Of a DNA stretch of 46,085 bases, positions 17,738 through 26,732 are shown one piece after another (within the stretch, counting starts at the first letter, position 1; each line of letters begins with the position of its first letter). Source of the DNA: an uncultured Steroidobacter sp. (GTDB taxonomy: Bacteria; Pseudomonadota; Gammaproteobacteria; Steroidobacterales; Steroidobacteraceae); the NCBI GenBank assembly GCA_946478975.1, contig CAMLEO010000017.1, forward strand, positions 1-46,085, read 5' to 3'. Both the position numbers and the translations under genes were made by a program. The notes under the pieces were generated by a model, which searched no databases, was not told where the DNA came from, and was given only the letters and a program-made list of their open reading frames with translations.

Positions 17738-18005
17738 TGGTCTGCTGGTTGTAGTTGGACAGGCTGTCCGCCTGCGCCGCGCGGTTTTGCGCCGTGGTCG
17801 CAGATGCCTGCGCATCGCTGATGTCCTGAGACGCGGATTGCCCCGCCATCTCGCGGCTCATCCCGGCCATCTGGTTCTGCAGTACATCGCCGAACGCCGC
17901 GAACAGGCCGATGCCCGCGACGGCGACCAGCGCCGTGATGATGATGTACTCACTCATGCCCTGGCCGCGCTGCCTGCCGGCCGCCACTGATTTGCGCTTG
18001 ATCAT
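17724..18005 (-). CDS. Flp-type prepilin, first gene of the Tad operon
   Basis: A 93-residue protein: basic leader MIKRKSVAAGRQRG, then QGMSEYIIITALVAVAGIGLF. Cleavage after RG places Glu at +5 and Tyr at +6, the Flp signature. The C-terminal 45 residues are Gln/Ala/Ser-rich and probably helical, longer than in classic Flp pilins. A perfect AGGAGG (complement of 18012-18017) lies 6 bp before the ATG at 18005, the strongest ribosome site in the operon, which fits an abundant pilin. Alternatively it may be a Flp-like minor subunit, with the 52-residue gene as the major pilin. Confidence 0.7.
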   Translation of the reverse strand: MIKRKSVAAGRQRGQGMSEYIIITALVAVAGIGLFAAFGDVLQNQMAGMSREMAGQSASQDISDAQASATTAQNRAAQADSLSNYNQQTNAAQ

Positions 18006-18163
18006 CGAAGCCCTCCTGGCATTGAACTGGGGTGGGCAGACGATAGGCGCGCAAGCTGCCGAAGATTTGTTGAATAACTCGGGTTTTGTCGAGAAATGCG
18101 TGGACTGTTTTGCTTTGGACTGTGAACGGGTATCGTCGCGCATCGCTGTATTGGAGGATGCGA

Positions 18164-19453
18164 ATGCGCTTAACCATCAAGATTGCATTGGGATTGGCGG
18201 CGGTCGTGAGCACGGTGCAGGCCGCGGAGCTGGTCCAGCCGACGGTGTTGAAGGCGGCCTACCTGTTCGACAGCAAGGCCGGCAAGCTGGTCAACGGCGG
18301 CGTGGTCGTGATCGAGGGTGACAAGATCAAGGCTGTGGGTGCGCAGGGTGCGCCGGCCAATGCCAAAGTGATCGACCTCGGCGATGCGACGCTGCTGCCG
18401 GGTTTCATCGACGCGCACACTCACATTACCAGTGAGATGCACGACGACTTCTACAAAGATTTCCACACCGAGATGTATCAGTTCGCCGCCGAGACGGCGT
18501 TCGACGCAGGCGTGTATGCAAAGCGCACGCTCGAAGCCGGCTTCACCACGATTCGTAACGTCGGCGCCGGCGAGTTCGTCGATGTCGGCCTGCGGAATGC
18601 GATCAATCGCGGTGTCACGCCCGGGCCGACGATCCTGACAGCGATCCATGCGATCGGCTCGACCGGCGGCCACTGCGATCAGGGCCCGTTCCCGCCGGAT
18701 CGCGTCGCGCCGCTCGGCCCGATGGACGGCGTGTGTAACGGAGCGGACGAGTGTCGCGCCGCCGTTCGTTATCAGCTCAAGTGGGGCGCGGACGTGATCA
18801 AGATCTGCTCATCCGGCGGCGTGCTGTCGGAAGCGGATCCGGTCGACGTTCCTCAGCTCACGCCGGATGAGCTCAGAGCCATCATGTCCGAGGCTCACGC
18901 GTGGAAGCGCAAGGTTGCGGCTCACGCGCACGGCGACCTGGCTGCACGACAGGCGGTCGAAGCCGGTGTCGATTCCATCGAGCACGGCAGCTTCCTCACC
19001 GAGGAAACATTGCGCTTGATGAAGACCAAAGGCACGTACCTGGTGCCGACGCGCCTCGCGGTTTATTGGGTGAACAAGAATGTCGACAAATATCCGCCGG
19101 CGATCGCGGCCAAGGCGCGTGCGGCCTGGGCGGAGCACGAGAAAATGTTTCGTTCGGCGTTGAAGATCGGCGTGCCGATCGCGTTCGGCACCGACTCGGG
19201 CGTATCGCCGCATGGCATGAACGCCAAGGAATTTTCGTTGCTGGTGGAGATCGGCATGCAGCCCGAGGCGGCGCTGGTCTCCGGCACGCGCGAGTCGGCG
19301 AAGCTGCTCGGTATTGCCGATAAGGTCGGCACGCTCGAAGCGGGCAAGGTCGCGGACATCGTCGCGGTCAAAGGCAACGTGGTCAGCAACATCGCGAGCA
19401 CGGAAAAGCCGGTGTTCGTGATGAAGCACGGCCAGGTGGTCGTGCAGCCGTAA
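18164..19453 (+). CDS. Exported amidohydrolase (imidazolonepropionase/prolidase-related)
   Basis: A 429-residue protein with signal peptide (LTIKIALGLAAVVSTVQA) and a complete metal-dependent amidohydrolase barrel. It has LPGFIDAHTHI (first metal His pair), WGADVIKICSSGG (carboxylated Lys), KVAAHAHGDLAARQAV, DSIEHGSFL and IAFGTDSGVSPHG (metal Asp). The C-terminal strand sheet GTLEAGKVADIVAVKGN is typical. The family includes secreted Xaa-Pro and Xaa-Arg dipeptidases and carboxypeptidase-like enzymes; the substrate here is not known. GGAGG (18153-18157) lies 6 bp before ATG 18164, which decides this start over the ATG at 18158. It is divergent from the Tad operon, sharing a 158-bp intergenic region. 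Confidence 0.88.
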   Translation: MRLTIKIALGLAAVVSTVQAAELVQPTVLKAAYLFDSKAGKLVNGGVVVIEGDKIKAVGAQGAPANAKVIDLGDATLLPGFIDAHTHITSEMHDDFYKDFHTEMYQFAAETAFDAGVYAKRTLEAGFTTIRNVGAGEFVDVGLRNAINRGVTPGPTILTAIHAIGSTGGHCDQGPFPPDRVAPLGPMDGVCNGADECRAAVRYQLKWGADVIKICSSGGVLSEADPVDVPQLTPDELRAIMSEAHAWKRKVAAHAHGDLAARQAVEAGVDSIEHGSFLTEETLRLMKTKGTYLVPTRLAVYWVNKNVDKYPPAIAAKARAAWAEHEKMFRSALKIGVPIAFGTDSGVSPHGMNAKEFSLLVEIGMQPEAALVSGTRESAKLLGIADKVGTLEAGKVADIVAVKGNVVSNIASTEKPVFVMKHGQVVVQP

Positions 19454-19474
19454 AGCTGAGCCGAGCCTCCGTCA

Positions 19475-19546
19475 GGGTACATGGATGTACCCCGCCGCTG
19501 CAGGCGGCGGCGAGCAGGCAAAAGTCACGCCTTTTGCCTTGCTCGC
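19475..19546. repeat. Three tandem inverted repeats (hairpin cluster)
   Basis: Three back-to-back palindromes fill the gap between two convergent genes. 19475-19492 is GGGTACATGGATGTACCC (8-bp arms, 2-bp spacer). 19492-19510 has CCGCCGC/GCGGCGG arms. 19510-19546 has arms GCGAGCAGGCAAAAG and CTTTTGCCTTGCTCGC with one bulged T. The last could be a bidirectional terminator for the amidohydrolase and dienelactone-hydrolase-like genes. The compact multi-hairpin design also resembles dispersed REP-like intergenic elements, but only one copy is in this window. Confidence 0.65.
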
Positions 19547-19599
19547 ATGAGGGTCGTGGCAGGATGCCCGATCCCGAATCATTTAAGAGAGGCGATTGG

Positions 19600-20457
19600 C
19601 TACTCGAAGCGCTTGGTGAGGAACTGCTGCCAGCGCTTTTTCACCAGCAGCTGATAGCCTTTGTCGTACTTCGGCGCCGATGGTTGATAGAACCCATAGC
19701 CGGCGCCGCCATACAAATAGACCTCGCGGCGATCGGGCTCGACGGCGGCGAAGCGGCTCAGCCAGTTCAACTGGTCGCGAGTGATCGAGGGATCATCGGT
19801 GCCGACGTGGAACTGCACCGGCACATTCAATCGCGCCAGCAGCGTAATGAGATCCGGCCGCGGATCGGTGCTCGACTTCTCCGCAGATTCGATCGGCGTG
19901 TACAGCGCGATCACACCCACGATTCCAAGCGGATCGCTGAGCGCCATGCGCAAGCCCGTGTAGCCGCCGGCGCCGATGCCCATGATCACCACGGGATTGG
20001 CGTTCGGCGCGCTGCCATTCAATGTGACGATGCCGGCGCGAACATCACTTTGCACCTGGCGACTGAAAGCCTCGCTCAGCAGCGCGTCGGGATGCGTGGA
20101 AATCTTCGCCGTGCCACGCATGGCGCAGTCGACGACCAGTGCGACATAGCCCGTGCGAGCGACATCGCGCGCGAGCTCTTGCAAATCCTTCGGAATGCCC
20201 GGGGCGTCGTTGAGAATCACGACGGTGGTGCGATTCAAGCCGCCGACAGGTGCGGCCGTATACGCCGGCAGCAACACACCTTCGTTATCGATGGTGAGGC
20301 CTTTGGCTTCGATCTCGAAAAAATTGACCGCTGCGTCGGCGACCGTGCCAAACGCGGTGGCGGCCGTCAGCCCCAGCGCCGTGGTCAGGAACTGGCGCCG
20401 GGTCGCCGCATTGGCTTCGTTCTCTTCGTGGTGGTCGTCGTTACAACCCAGGCACAT
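19600..20457 (-). CDS. Dienelactone hydrolase-like protein lacking catalytic residues, Tat leader
   Basis: A 285-residue protein with a His/Glu/Asn-rich N-terminus (C-x-x-C near the start), then a twin-arginine leader TRRQFLTTALGLTAATAFG. The body is an alpha/beta hydrolase fold of the dienelactone hydrolase type: TGYVALVVDCAMRG, VVIMGIGAGGYTG, LNVPVQFHVGTDDPSI and LYGGAGYGFYQP. Family enzymes have G-x-C-x-G-G and GAGH-x-F; here the nucleophile position is Gly (GIGAGG) and the catalytic His position is Tyr (GAGYGF). The Asp (GTDD) remains. This protein is therefore probably not a hydrolase and may bind a ligand or serve structurally. Confidence 0.75.
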   Translation of the reverse strand: MCLGCNDDHHEENEANAATRRQFLTTALGLTAATAFGTVADAAVNFFEIEAKGLTIDNEGVLLPAYTAAPVGGLNRTTVVILNDAPGIPKDLQELARDVARTGYVALVVDCAMRGTAKISTHPDALLSEAFSRQVQSDVRAGIVTLNGSAPNANPVVIMGIGAGGYTGLRMALSDPLGIVGVIALYTPIESAEKSSTDPRPDLITLLARLNVPVQFHVGTDDPSITRDQLNWLSRFAAVEPDRREVYLYGGAGYGFYQPSAPKYDKGYQLLVKKRWQQFLTKRFE

Positions 20458-20560
20458 GGACCGCCTCCCGCCGCATGCTCGATGCGGGAGCGGCCATTAT
20501 CGGCACGGGGACGCACGGCGCAAGAATTGGGCCCCAAGATGTGAACTGCGTACGCCTCGT

Positions 20561-21640
20561 TTAACGCTTGCTGGCCGCGCGTTCCGTATCGAGCAGAACT
20601 CGCTTCCGCTGAACGCCCCAACGATAGCCGCCGAGCTCGCCCGTCCCGCGGACGACGCGATGACATGGAATCAACAGCGCCACGGAATTGCTGGCGCACG
20701 CGTTGGCCACCGCTCGAGCGGCACTCGGCTTGCCGATTGCTGCCGCCACTTCTGAGTACGAGCGAACTTCGCCGTACGGCACCTTCTGCAAGTAACGCCA
20801 GACGATCAATTGGAAGGCCGTGCCCCGCACGTCCAGAGGCAGGTCGAGCCTCGGCTCCAGTCCACGCAAGTGACGATTGAGCGCGCCGAGCCACGCTTCG
20901 AACTGTGGCCGATGGCTATCGGGCATCGCTTGCACAGTTGCCGCAGGGAACTGTTGGCGCAGCTCCTTGAGCAAGGCCTCATCCGTGTCGCCGAACTGCA
21001 AGAAACAAATGCCGCGATCGGTCGCGCCGATCATCATCAAGCCCAGCGGTGTGGGGCCGCTCGCATGAGAGAGAGTCAGGCCTTTGCCGCCGCTGCGATA
21101 TTCGCTGGGCGTCATGCCCAGCTGGCCATCGGCCTTTTCATACACCCGGCTGCCCGAACCGAAGCCGGCCTGGTAGATCGCATCGGCCACCGGCTTCTCA
21201 TTACGCAACTCCTGTTTGAGCATGCGCACGCGCGCCGCCGTTTGATATTCCTTCGGGCTGCTGCCCATGATGGCTTTGAAGCTGCGCTGGAGATGAAACG
21301 GGCTGTAGCCCGCGCGCTGCGCGAGTTGCTCCAGGCTGAATGTTTGCTCCGGCTGCGCATCGATCTGACGCGCCAGCTCGTGCACGACCTGGTTGAGCAC
21401 GGCAGACGACGCGCCTTTCGGACGGCAGCGTTTGCACGGGCGCAAACCGGCGCTTTCGGCTTCTGCCGTGGTCGCAAAGAAACGAACGTTCTTGCGCAGC
21501 GGGCGGCGTGACGCGCAGGACGGGCGGCAATACACACCGGTGGTCATCACGCCATAGAAAAACTCGCCGTCGCGAGTGGCATCACGGCTCTGGACCGCGT
21601 TCCAACGCCCCTCATCGTTCAACGTGACTTCGTTACCCAT
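20561..21640 (-). CDS. ada: Bifunctional DNA repair methyltransferase/activator Ada
   Basis: A 359-residue protein with the full Ada layout. The N-terminal zinc domain has FYGVMTTGVYCRPSCASR (methyl-acceptor Cys) and GLRPCKRCRP. An AraC-type helix-turn-helix follows (FSLEQLAQRAGYSPFHLQRSF ... DAIYQAGFGSGSRVYEK), then the O6-methylguanine-DNA methyltransferase domain with KVPYGEVRSYSEVA and the active-site PCHRVV. It repairs methylphosphotriesters and O6-methylguanine and activates the adaptive response. The start at 21640 is chosen at MGNEVTLND, since the upstream 34 residues look non-coding. It is divergent from a cytochrome c gene. Confidence 0.93.
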   Translation of the reverse strand: MGNEVTLNDEGRWNAVQSRDATRDGEFFYGVMTTGVYCRPSCASRRPLRKNVRFFATTAEAESAGLRPCKRCRPKGASSAVLNQVVHELARQIDAQPEQTFSLEQLAQRAGYSPFHLQRSFKAIMGSSPKEYQTAARVRMLKQELRNEKPVADAIYQAGFGSGSRVYEKADGQLGMTPSEYRSGGKGLTLSHASGPTPLGLMMIGATDRGICFLQFGDTDEALLKELRQQFPAATVQAMPDSHRPQFEAWLGALNRHLRGLEPRLDLPLDVRGTAFQLIVWRYLQKVPYGEVRSYSEVAAAIGKPSAARAVANACASNSVALLIPCHRVVRGTGELGGYRWGVQRKRVLLDTERAASKR

Positions 21641-21813
21641 GGCGACTCTCCTCGTTTCTGAGGCCGCCATTTTCCGGATCGGGCGCCCGGGCGATTCCCG
21701 GCTCTTGCTGCGCAATTCGTGGTGCTTCGGAGGACGTGTCACGGCCTTGAGTTTAGCGCGCCCTGCCCGTTGGTACGCTGTAAATGCACCGACGATGTGC
21801 AGAATACGCCGCC

Positions 21814-22707
21814 ATGAACAAACTGGTAAAAATCGTCGGGGGCTCGCTGGCCGTATTGGCGGTGGGCGCGGGAATCGTCGCTGGAGCGGCGGTATTTTTT
21901 AGCGAACGCAAGATGGAACGTATCGTCGATGTGGAAGTGACTCCCATCGCTCTGGCGAGCTCGGATTTGCAGCGTGGCGAGTATCTCTTCCTCACGCGCG
22001 GCTGTACGGAATGTCACTCCAAGGATGGCGGCGGCCACACGATGGTGGACGATCGGAAATCCGGGCTGTTCATCAGCGCGCCCAACATCACACGCGGCGG
22101 CCAGACCACAGCCGCTTACACGGACGCCGACTGGGTTCGGCTGTTGCGGCATGGAGTGAAGCCGTCCGGACGACCAGTGCTCATCATGCCCAGCGAAGAT
22201 TACTCGCAGATGGCGGATGAGGATGTCGCGGCGCTGGTGAGTTATATCCGCAGCATGCCGCCCGCGACTGAGTATATGGCGGTGTTTCGCCTGCCGCTCA
22301 TGATGAAGGCGTTGTACGCGTTTGGCTTCATCACTGACTCCGCCGAGCGGATCGATCACACGCGTCCGGCGCCGGCTCGGGTGCCCGAGGGTATTCACGA
22401 CAAGGGCGCGTATGTCGCGAATGTTTGCTCGGGATGTCATGGCCCGGGGCTGTCGGGAGGGAAGATTCCCGGAACGCCGCCCGATTGGCCTGCTGCCGCC
22501 AATCTCACCACCGCGCCAGGGTCTGCGATGTCTCGTTACACCAGCGTGGATGCCTTCCGACAAATGATGCGCACGGGCAAGCGGGCGGATGGCTCATCGA
22601 TTGCGATCATGCCGTTCGAGAACTTCAAGCTGATGAACGACGCCGAGATCGAAGCGCTGTTTACCTTCCTGAAAACTGTTCCCCCGAAGGCCTCTGGCGG
22701 GCGTTAG
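21814..22707 (+). CDS. Dihaem c-type cytochrome
   Basis: A 297-residue protein starting MNKLVKIVGGSLAVLAVGAG, an uncleaved or signal-like N-terminal helix. Two cytochrome c domains follow, each with a C-x-x-C-H haem site: CTECH (residues about 66-70) and CSGCH (about 208-212). The distal Met ligands are probably in VLIMPSEDYSQMADEDVAALV and IAIMPFENFKLMNDAEIEAL. The similar placement suggests internal duplication. Such proteins pass electrons in the periplasm, often next to dehydrogenases; none is adjacent. It ends TAG, 19 bp from the convergent secreted-protein gene. Confidence 0.87.
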   Translation: MNKLVKIVGGSLAVLAVGAGIVAGAAVFFSERKMERIVDVEVTPIALASSDLQRGEYLFLTRGCTECHSKDGGGHTMVDDRKSGLFISAPNITRGGQTTAAYTDADWVRLLRHGVKPSGRPVLIMPSEDYSQMADEDVAALVSYIRSMPPATEYMAVFRLPLMMKALYAFGFITDSAERIDHTRPAPARVPEGIHDKGAYVANVCSGCHGPGLSGGKIPGTPPDWPAAANLTTAPGSAMSRYTSVDAFRQMMRTGKRADGSSIAIMPFENFKLMNDAEIEALFTFLKTVPPKASGGR

Positions 22708-22726
22708 CGCCAGTGCCGACGACGGA

Positions 22727-23809
22727 TTAGTCGCCGGCAACTTTCTTATATCCCGCAGGTGGCTCGAACGATTGCGTATCGATTGAGCCGCTGCTCACAG
22801 ACACCAGCTCGTTGCTCATGCTCATGAGCGACATCAGCCCACCGGGCAGTTGTGCGGGAGGCGTGGCTTCCGGCGGCGGCGCGGTTGTTTCTTTCTTGCG
22901 GCCGAACATTCCACCCAACGCTCCGCCGATGGCCCCGCTGATGCTCGGCGGCGATGAAGACGAAGATCCGCTGTTGGCTTGTGCTTGCTGTGTGCTCTGG
23001 CACTGAGGGCCGCCGACGCCGAGGCCGAAGGTGAGTTTCACCGGATACCCTTTGACGTCCTGCATCTTGGTCGCGACTTCTTTCCACAATCCCTGGTACC
23101 GACCAAACATCGACTGCGCGCGCTCGGCGAAATCTCGTGAGCCGGACGGGCTCAGGCCGAGCTTCTCGGCGAAGGCGCGCTGATAGGCGAGCGTTTCCGC
23201 CGAAGCTTCGAACCCCGGCGCGACCCACTGATCCATCACCAGGCCAAAGTCACAAACCTGCCCGGTTTCTTTATCTTTGCAGGACTGCGTCGCCGTGACC
23301 GTCACTCGCTCGGCAGCGTAGCCGGCGATGGTTGCTTTCTCACCCGAGCGTTTCACGTCCGCCTTCGGCTCGGACCACTCGCACTGTGAGTCATTGACGC
23401 CCGAGGTCGCTTGCTGCTGCGACGCCTGCGATTCGCGCATCTTGTCCATCGCCTGCTGCATCTGGGCGCGGCGCTCGGCGAATGTGGTTTCGCTGTAAGT
23501 CTTTTTGCGGTTGTCGACGGAATACATCTTGTCCTGATCGAGCCGCACGATCTCCGTGCCCTGCCCGGCGCCGCGAGCGAAGGTGCGCATCAGGCCGGAT
23601 TCGAACTGGAGGTTGCTGTCGGTGCGGGCGCGTTGACCCGAGATCCTGGTCGTCGTCGTGCCGCTCATGTTCGCCATCTTCATCAAGCCGGCGCCGCTGA
23701 TCGACATATGTTCTTCAATGGTGACGTCGGCATGGGCGACGGCGCTGAGCACGCCGGCAATGGCGCAGCCGAGCACGACTTTGGCAGGCGGTAATCTGAA
23801 AAGAAGCAT
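22727..23809 (-). CDS. Secreted protein of unknown function (possibly DUF4412-like)
   Basis: A 360-residue protein with signal peptide (VVLGCAIAGVLSAVAHA). The start of the mature part, DVTIEEHMSISGAGLMKMANM, and a later EIVRLDQDKMYSVDNRKKTYSE stretch resemble exported proteins that follow the DUF4412 pattern of beta-strands ending in a Tyr-rich turn. The central region has paired cysteines (SQCEW, QSCKDK, GQVCDF). A Ser/Gly/Pro-rich linker precedes a short C-terminal part. Assignment to the family is tentative; the role is unknown. Confidence 0.7.
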   Translation of the reverse strand: MLLFRLPPAKVVLGCAIAGVLSAVAHADVTIEEHMSISGAGLMKMANMSGTTTTRISGQRARTDSNLQFESGLMRTFARGAGQGTEIVRLDQDKMYSVDNRKKTYSETTFAERRAQMQQAMDKMRESQASQQQATSGVNDSQCEWSEPKADVKRSGEKATIAGYAAERVTVTATQSCKDKETGQVCDFGLVMDQWVAPGFEASAETLAYQRAFAEKLGLSPSGSRDFAERAQSMFGRYQGLWKEVATKMQDVKGYPVKLTFGLGVGGPQCQSTQQAQANSGSSSSSPPSISGAIGGALGGMFGRKKETTAPPPEATPPAQLPGGLMSLMSMSNELVSVSSGSIDTQSFEPPAGYKKVAGD

Positions 23810-23889
23810 GACGACTCCCCGGATCCATCAAGCTGTTCAGGTGCAGCAAAGCTACTAACGCAATCGGCACCGCGAACATGCCACCAATG

Positions 23890-24333
23890 TCAGGGAGCTC
23901 GCAATCGTGTCTTCAGCGCTCGCCGGTGTTGGGAAGCAAAGGCACGCGCTTCGATTTCGAAGCAGTTATTCCAGTAACCGTTGCGCGCGCATTCGACGAG
24001 GTAACGCCAGATGGTGAGCCGGCGGGGCTGCCATTGGCGGACGACGTGGAAGTACTCGTGCAGGATCAGCTCCGGGTCCGCCCAGAAATCCTTCGCCGAA
24101 CCGGTCAACAGGATCCGTCCGCGCCGTGTCGTTGCGCGCGCCCCCACGTGGAGGCGCGCATATAACGAATGTTCAACCACACGCACATACTCGACCGGCT
24201 CACCGAAGATTTCGCGGAGAGCTGCTGCGATATCAGCGGGGATGGAGCAGCGACGGCCTGGCAGCGGGTAACCCTCAGCGGCAGTTGGTGGGCAGATGTT
24301 TACGCGCGACGGTCGTGAACTTCCCCGGCTCAT
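23890..24333 (-). CDS. Small zinc-metallopeptidase-like protein (HExxH)
   Basis: The convincing part is the C-terminal 105 residues: [32 protein letters not shown], then [15 protein letters not shown] with the H-E-x-x-H zinc motif. It ends with the terminal helix [15 protein letters not shown], whose Glu could be the third zinc ligand. This resembles DUF4157/minigluzincin-like domains. The start is unclear: ATG 24333 overlaps the upstream zinc-ribbon/RDD gene by 59 bp, and no ATG, GTG or TTG follows before the domain. The overlap suggests translational coupling. Substrate and location are unknown. Confidence 0.62.
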   Translation of the reverse strand: MSRGSSRPSRVNICPPTAAEGYPLPGRRCSIPADIAAALREIFGEPVEYVRVVEHSLYARLHVGARATTRRGRILLTGSAKDFWADPELILHEYFHVVRQWQPRRLTIWRYLVECARNGYWNNCFEIEARAFASQHRRALKTRLRAP

Positions 24334-25315
24334 CGGAAAGGAATCGCGCGCCGACGGGCCCAGCGGAGTAACCGCAGCGCCAGACGATTTCATTTGCCGA
24401 GTTGACTCCGGGCACCAGCTCGACCGATTGGTTGGCAATGCTCTGGTGAGCTTGCCCGCCAAACGTAACGACCACGACGCCGTTGAGATTGTCGATGGAA
24501 GATACAAACCGGGAGTGAGCCGCGAACGGCGCCTTGTTCTGCAGCTGTGACAAATCTGTTTGATTGGCGAGCGCGTCGGCAATTGCGGCCTTGGCCTCCG
24601 CGGAGTTCAACAAGCCCTCCGTCACCTGGGCACGGATCGTATAGTCCTGGTAGGCCGGGATGGCGATGGCCGCGAGCAGGCCAATACCAAACGGTCCAAA
24701 CAAAACGACGAGCGCGACGATTCCCGCGATCGCGAGGCCTGAAGCCTGCGGCGCCGGCGGTGCCGACGCGATCTCTGCCGGCGAGAAGTTTTTATCGACG
24801 ACCAGCGTGTCCGCGATCTTGTCGTGAAGTGCCTGGCGCTTTTCAGTGAAACCTGCCATCGCGAAGCCGATGCTCAGGGTGAGACCGGAAAGGATCTTTC
24901 CGAAGTACCGCCCGGTCGCGCGGCCAAATCCGATGCGCTCGCCGTTGAGGTCCGTCACTCGGATGCCGATGGCAGACTTGCCCAGGGTGGCCTGCATGGA
25001 GGAGCTTTCACAGATGGCGAAGTACAGCCAGGGTGCGATTCCATAAAGAAACAGCAGCAGCGCCCCGGTCTCGCTATGTCCGACCTGCTGGCTTTTGCCG
25101 GTCAGGGACAGGGGAATGGCCAATGCCATCATGATGATGACGAGTGCGATGTAATCGAGGATCCACGCACCCACGCGTTTCCAGAAGCCTGCGTACGGTG
25201 GCAGCAACATGCTGGTCGGCGCTGCGGCCGCGGGGGCGCCGCTCAATGATTTGCCGCAGTTCGCGCAGAATGGCTTAGACGTATCGACCTGGGCGCCACA
25301 GTGAGTGCAGAACAT
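24275..25315 (-). CDS. Zinc-ribbon - RDD membrane domain - pilin-like fusion
   Basis: A 346-residue protein in three parts. Residues 1-25 are a zinc ribbon with two Cys pairs ([16 protein letters not shown]). Residues about 40-180 are an RDD domain with [14 protein letters not shown], several membrane helices and [14 protein letters not shown]. Residues about 195-346 start with a membrane helix and run into [20 protein letters not shown], almost identical to the helix of type IV pilins, followed by a pilin-like globular part. The pilin leader peptide and cleavage motif are missing, so the pilin domain is permanently tethered. The gene is downstream of mnmE with a 48-bp gap. Function is unknown. 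Confidence 0.82.
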   Translation of the reverse strand: MFCTHCGAQVDTSKPFCANCGKSLSGAPAAAAPTSMLLPPYAGFWKRVGAWILDYIALVIIMMALAIPLSLTGKSQQVGHSETGALLLFLYGIAPWLYFAICESSSMQATLGKSAIGIRVTDLNGERIGFGRATGRYFGKILSGLTLSIGFAMAGFTEKRQALHDKIADTLVVDKNFSPAEIASAPPAPQASGLAIAGIVALVVLFGPFGIGLLAAIAIPAYQDYTIRAQVTEGLLNSAEAKAAIADALANQTDLSQLQNKAPFAAHSRFVSSIDNLNGVVVVTFGGQAHQSIANQSVELVPGVNSANEIVWRCGYSAGPVGARFLSDEPGKFTTVARKHLPTNCR

Positions 25316-25363
25316 CGAGACCTCCTTATCGACGAACCGTGTCGTTAGCGTTTGTTGTCGAGT

Positions 25364-26725
25364 TTACTTGCCTATACAAAACGTCGTGAAGATCCGGCCC
25401 AGCAAATCGTCCGGCGTGAATTCGCCGGTGATTTCCGCCAGACATTGCTGCGCCTGGCGCAATTCTTCGGCCATCAGCTCGCCGGCGCGACGTTCGAGCA
25501 GCTGCCGTTGGGCTTCATATAGATGAGCATTCGCGCGATCCAACGCATCGAGGTGGCGGCGGCGAGCAGAGATAGTGCCAGTGCCCGCGCCCTGAAATCC
25601 CATGCACTCTTTTAAATGTTCGCGCAGAAGGTCGATGCCCTCGCCGGTTGTCGCCGATAGATGCAAGCGCGGCGGGACCGATTGCTCGTAACGCGATGCC
25701 CTGTTCGCAAGATCGACCTTATTCAAGATGACGCTGACTGGAATGTCCTCCGGCAAGGCGGCCAGTTCGAGACTCATGCCTCGATCATCGAGCGCGCGTG
25801 TCGCATCGATCACATAAAGAATGCGATCGGCGCGGGTCATCTCAGTGCGCGCGCGCCGAATGCCCTCGGCTTCGACAACGTCGGCGTCTTCTCGAAGGCC
25901 GGCAGTATCGGCGATGTGCAAAGGCATGCCGTCGATGTGAATTCGTTCGCGCAGCACGTCGCGAGTGGTGCCGGGAATGTCAGTAACAATCGCCGCCTCG
26001 TAACCTGCAAGCCGATTCAGCAGACTGGATTTGCCCGCGTTCGGCCGACCGGCAATCACAACGGTCATACCGTCGCGAAGCAAGGCGCCCTGCTGCGCCT
26101 TCGCAGTGATCTGCTCGCAGAGCTCGATCGCGGCGTGAATGCGAGTTTGCAAAACGTTGTCGGCGAGAAAATCGACTTCCTCTTCGGGAAAATCGATCGC
26201 AGCTTCGACATGCATGCGCGTCTCGGTCACCGCTTCGGTCAAGGAATGAACCGCGACGGAAAACTCACCTTGTAACGAACGAAGCGCGGCCCGGGCAGCC
26301 TGGCTCGATCCGCTGTCGATCAAGTCCGCGATGGCTTCCGCTTGGGTGAGATCGATCTTGTCGTTGAGAAATGCGCGCTGAGTGAACTCGCCGGGCTGCG
26401 CGTTGCGAGCTCCAAGGCTGAGCACGCGAGCAAGCAGCATATCCATGACGACGGGGCCGCCGTGGCCGTGCAGTTCCAGTACGTCTTCGCCGGTGAATGA
26501 GTTCGGCCCGGGAAAATACAGCGCGAGGCCGCTGTCGAGCATTTCGCCGGCGGCGTCACGGAATGTTCGTAACGCCGCCCGACGAGGTTCGGGAAGATCG
26601 CCTAGCAGCTGAGTCGCGATCGTCGGAACCAGCGCGCCCGACACTCGCACCATCCCGACGCCGCCGCGACCCGGCGGCGTCGCGATTGCCGCGATGGTGT
26701 CAGTGTCGCCGGGCCGGGTTGTCAT
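25364..26725 (-). CDS. mnmE: tRNA modification GTPase MnmE
   Basis: A 453-residue protein of normal length. The N-terminal tetrahydrofolate-binding domain begins [22 protein letters not shown]. The G domain has [14 protein letters not shown] (P-loop), [16 protein letters not shown] and NKVD. The C-terminus is FCIGK, the C-x-G-K motif essential for activity. With MnmG it makes the 5-carboxymethylaminomethyl group on tRNA wobble uridines (U34). mnmG is not next to it here. The start is 7 bp after the yidC stop. Confidence 0.97.
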   Translation of the reverse strand: MTTRPGDTDTIAAIATPPGRGGVGMVRVSGALVPTIATQLLGDLPEPRRAALRTFRDAAGEMLDSGLALYFPGPNSFTGEDVLELHGHGGPVVMDMLLARVLSLGARNAQPGEFTQRAFLNDKIDLTQAEAIADLIDSGSSQAARAALRSLQGEFSVAVHSLTEAVTETRMHVEAAIDFPEEEVDFLADNVLQTRIHAAIELCEQITAKAQQGALLRDGMTVVIAGRPNAGKSSLLNRLAGYEAAIVTDIPGTTRDVLRERIHIDGMPLHIADTAGLREDADVVEAEGIRRARTEMTRADRILYVIDATRALDDRGMSLELAALPEDIPVSVILNKVDLANRASRYEQSVPPRLHLSATTGEGIDLLREHLKECMGFQGAGTGTISARRRHLDALDRANAHLYEAQRQLLERRAGELMAEELRQAQQCLAEITGEFTPDDLLGRIFTTFCIGK

Positions 26726-26732
26726 GTCGTGG

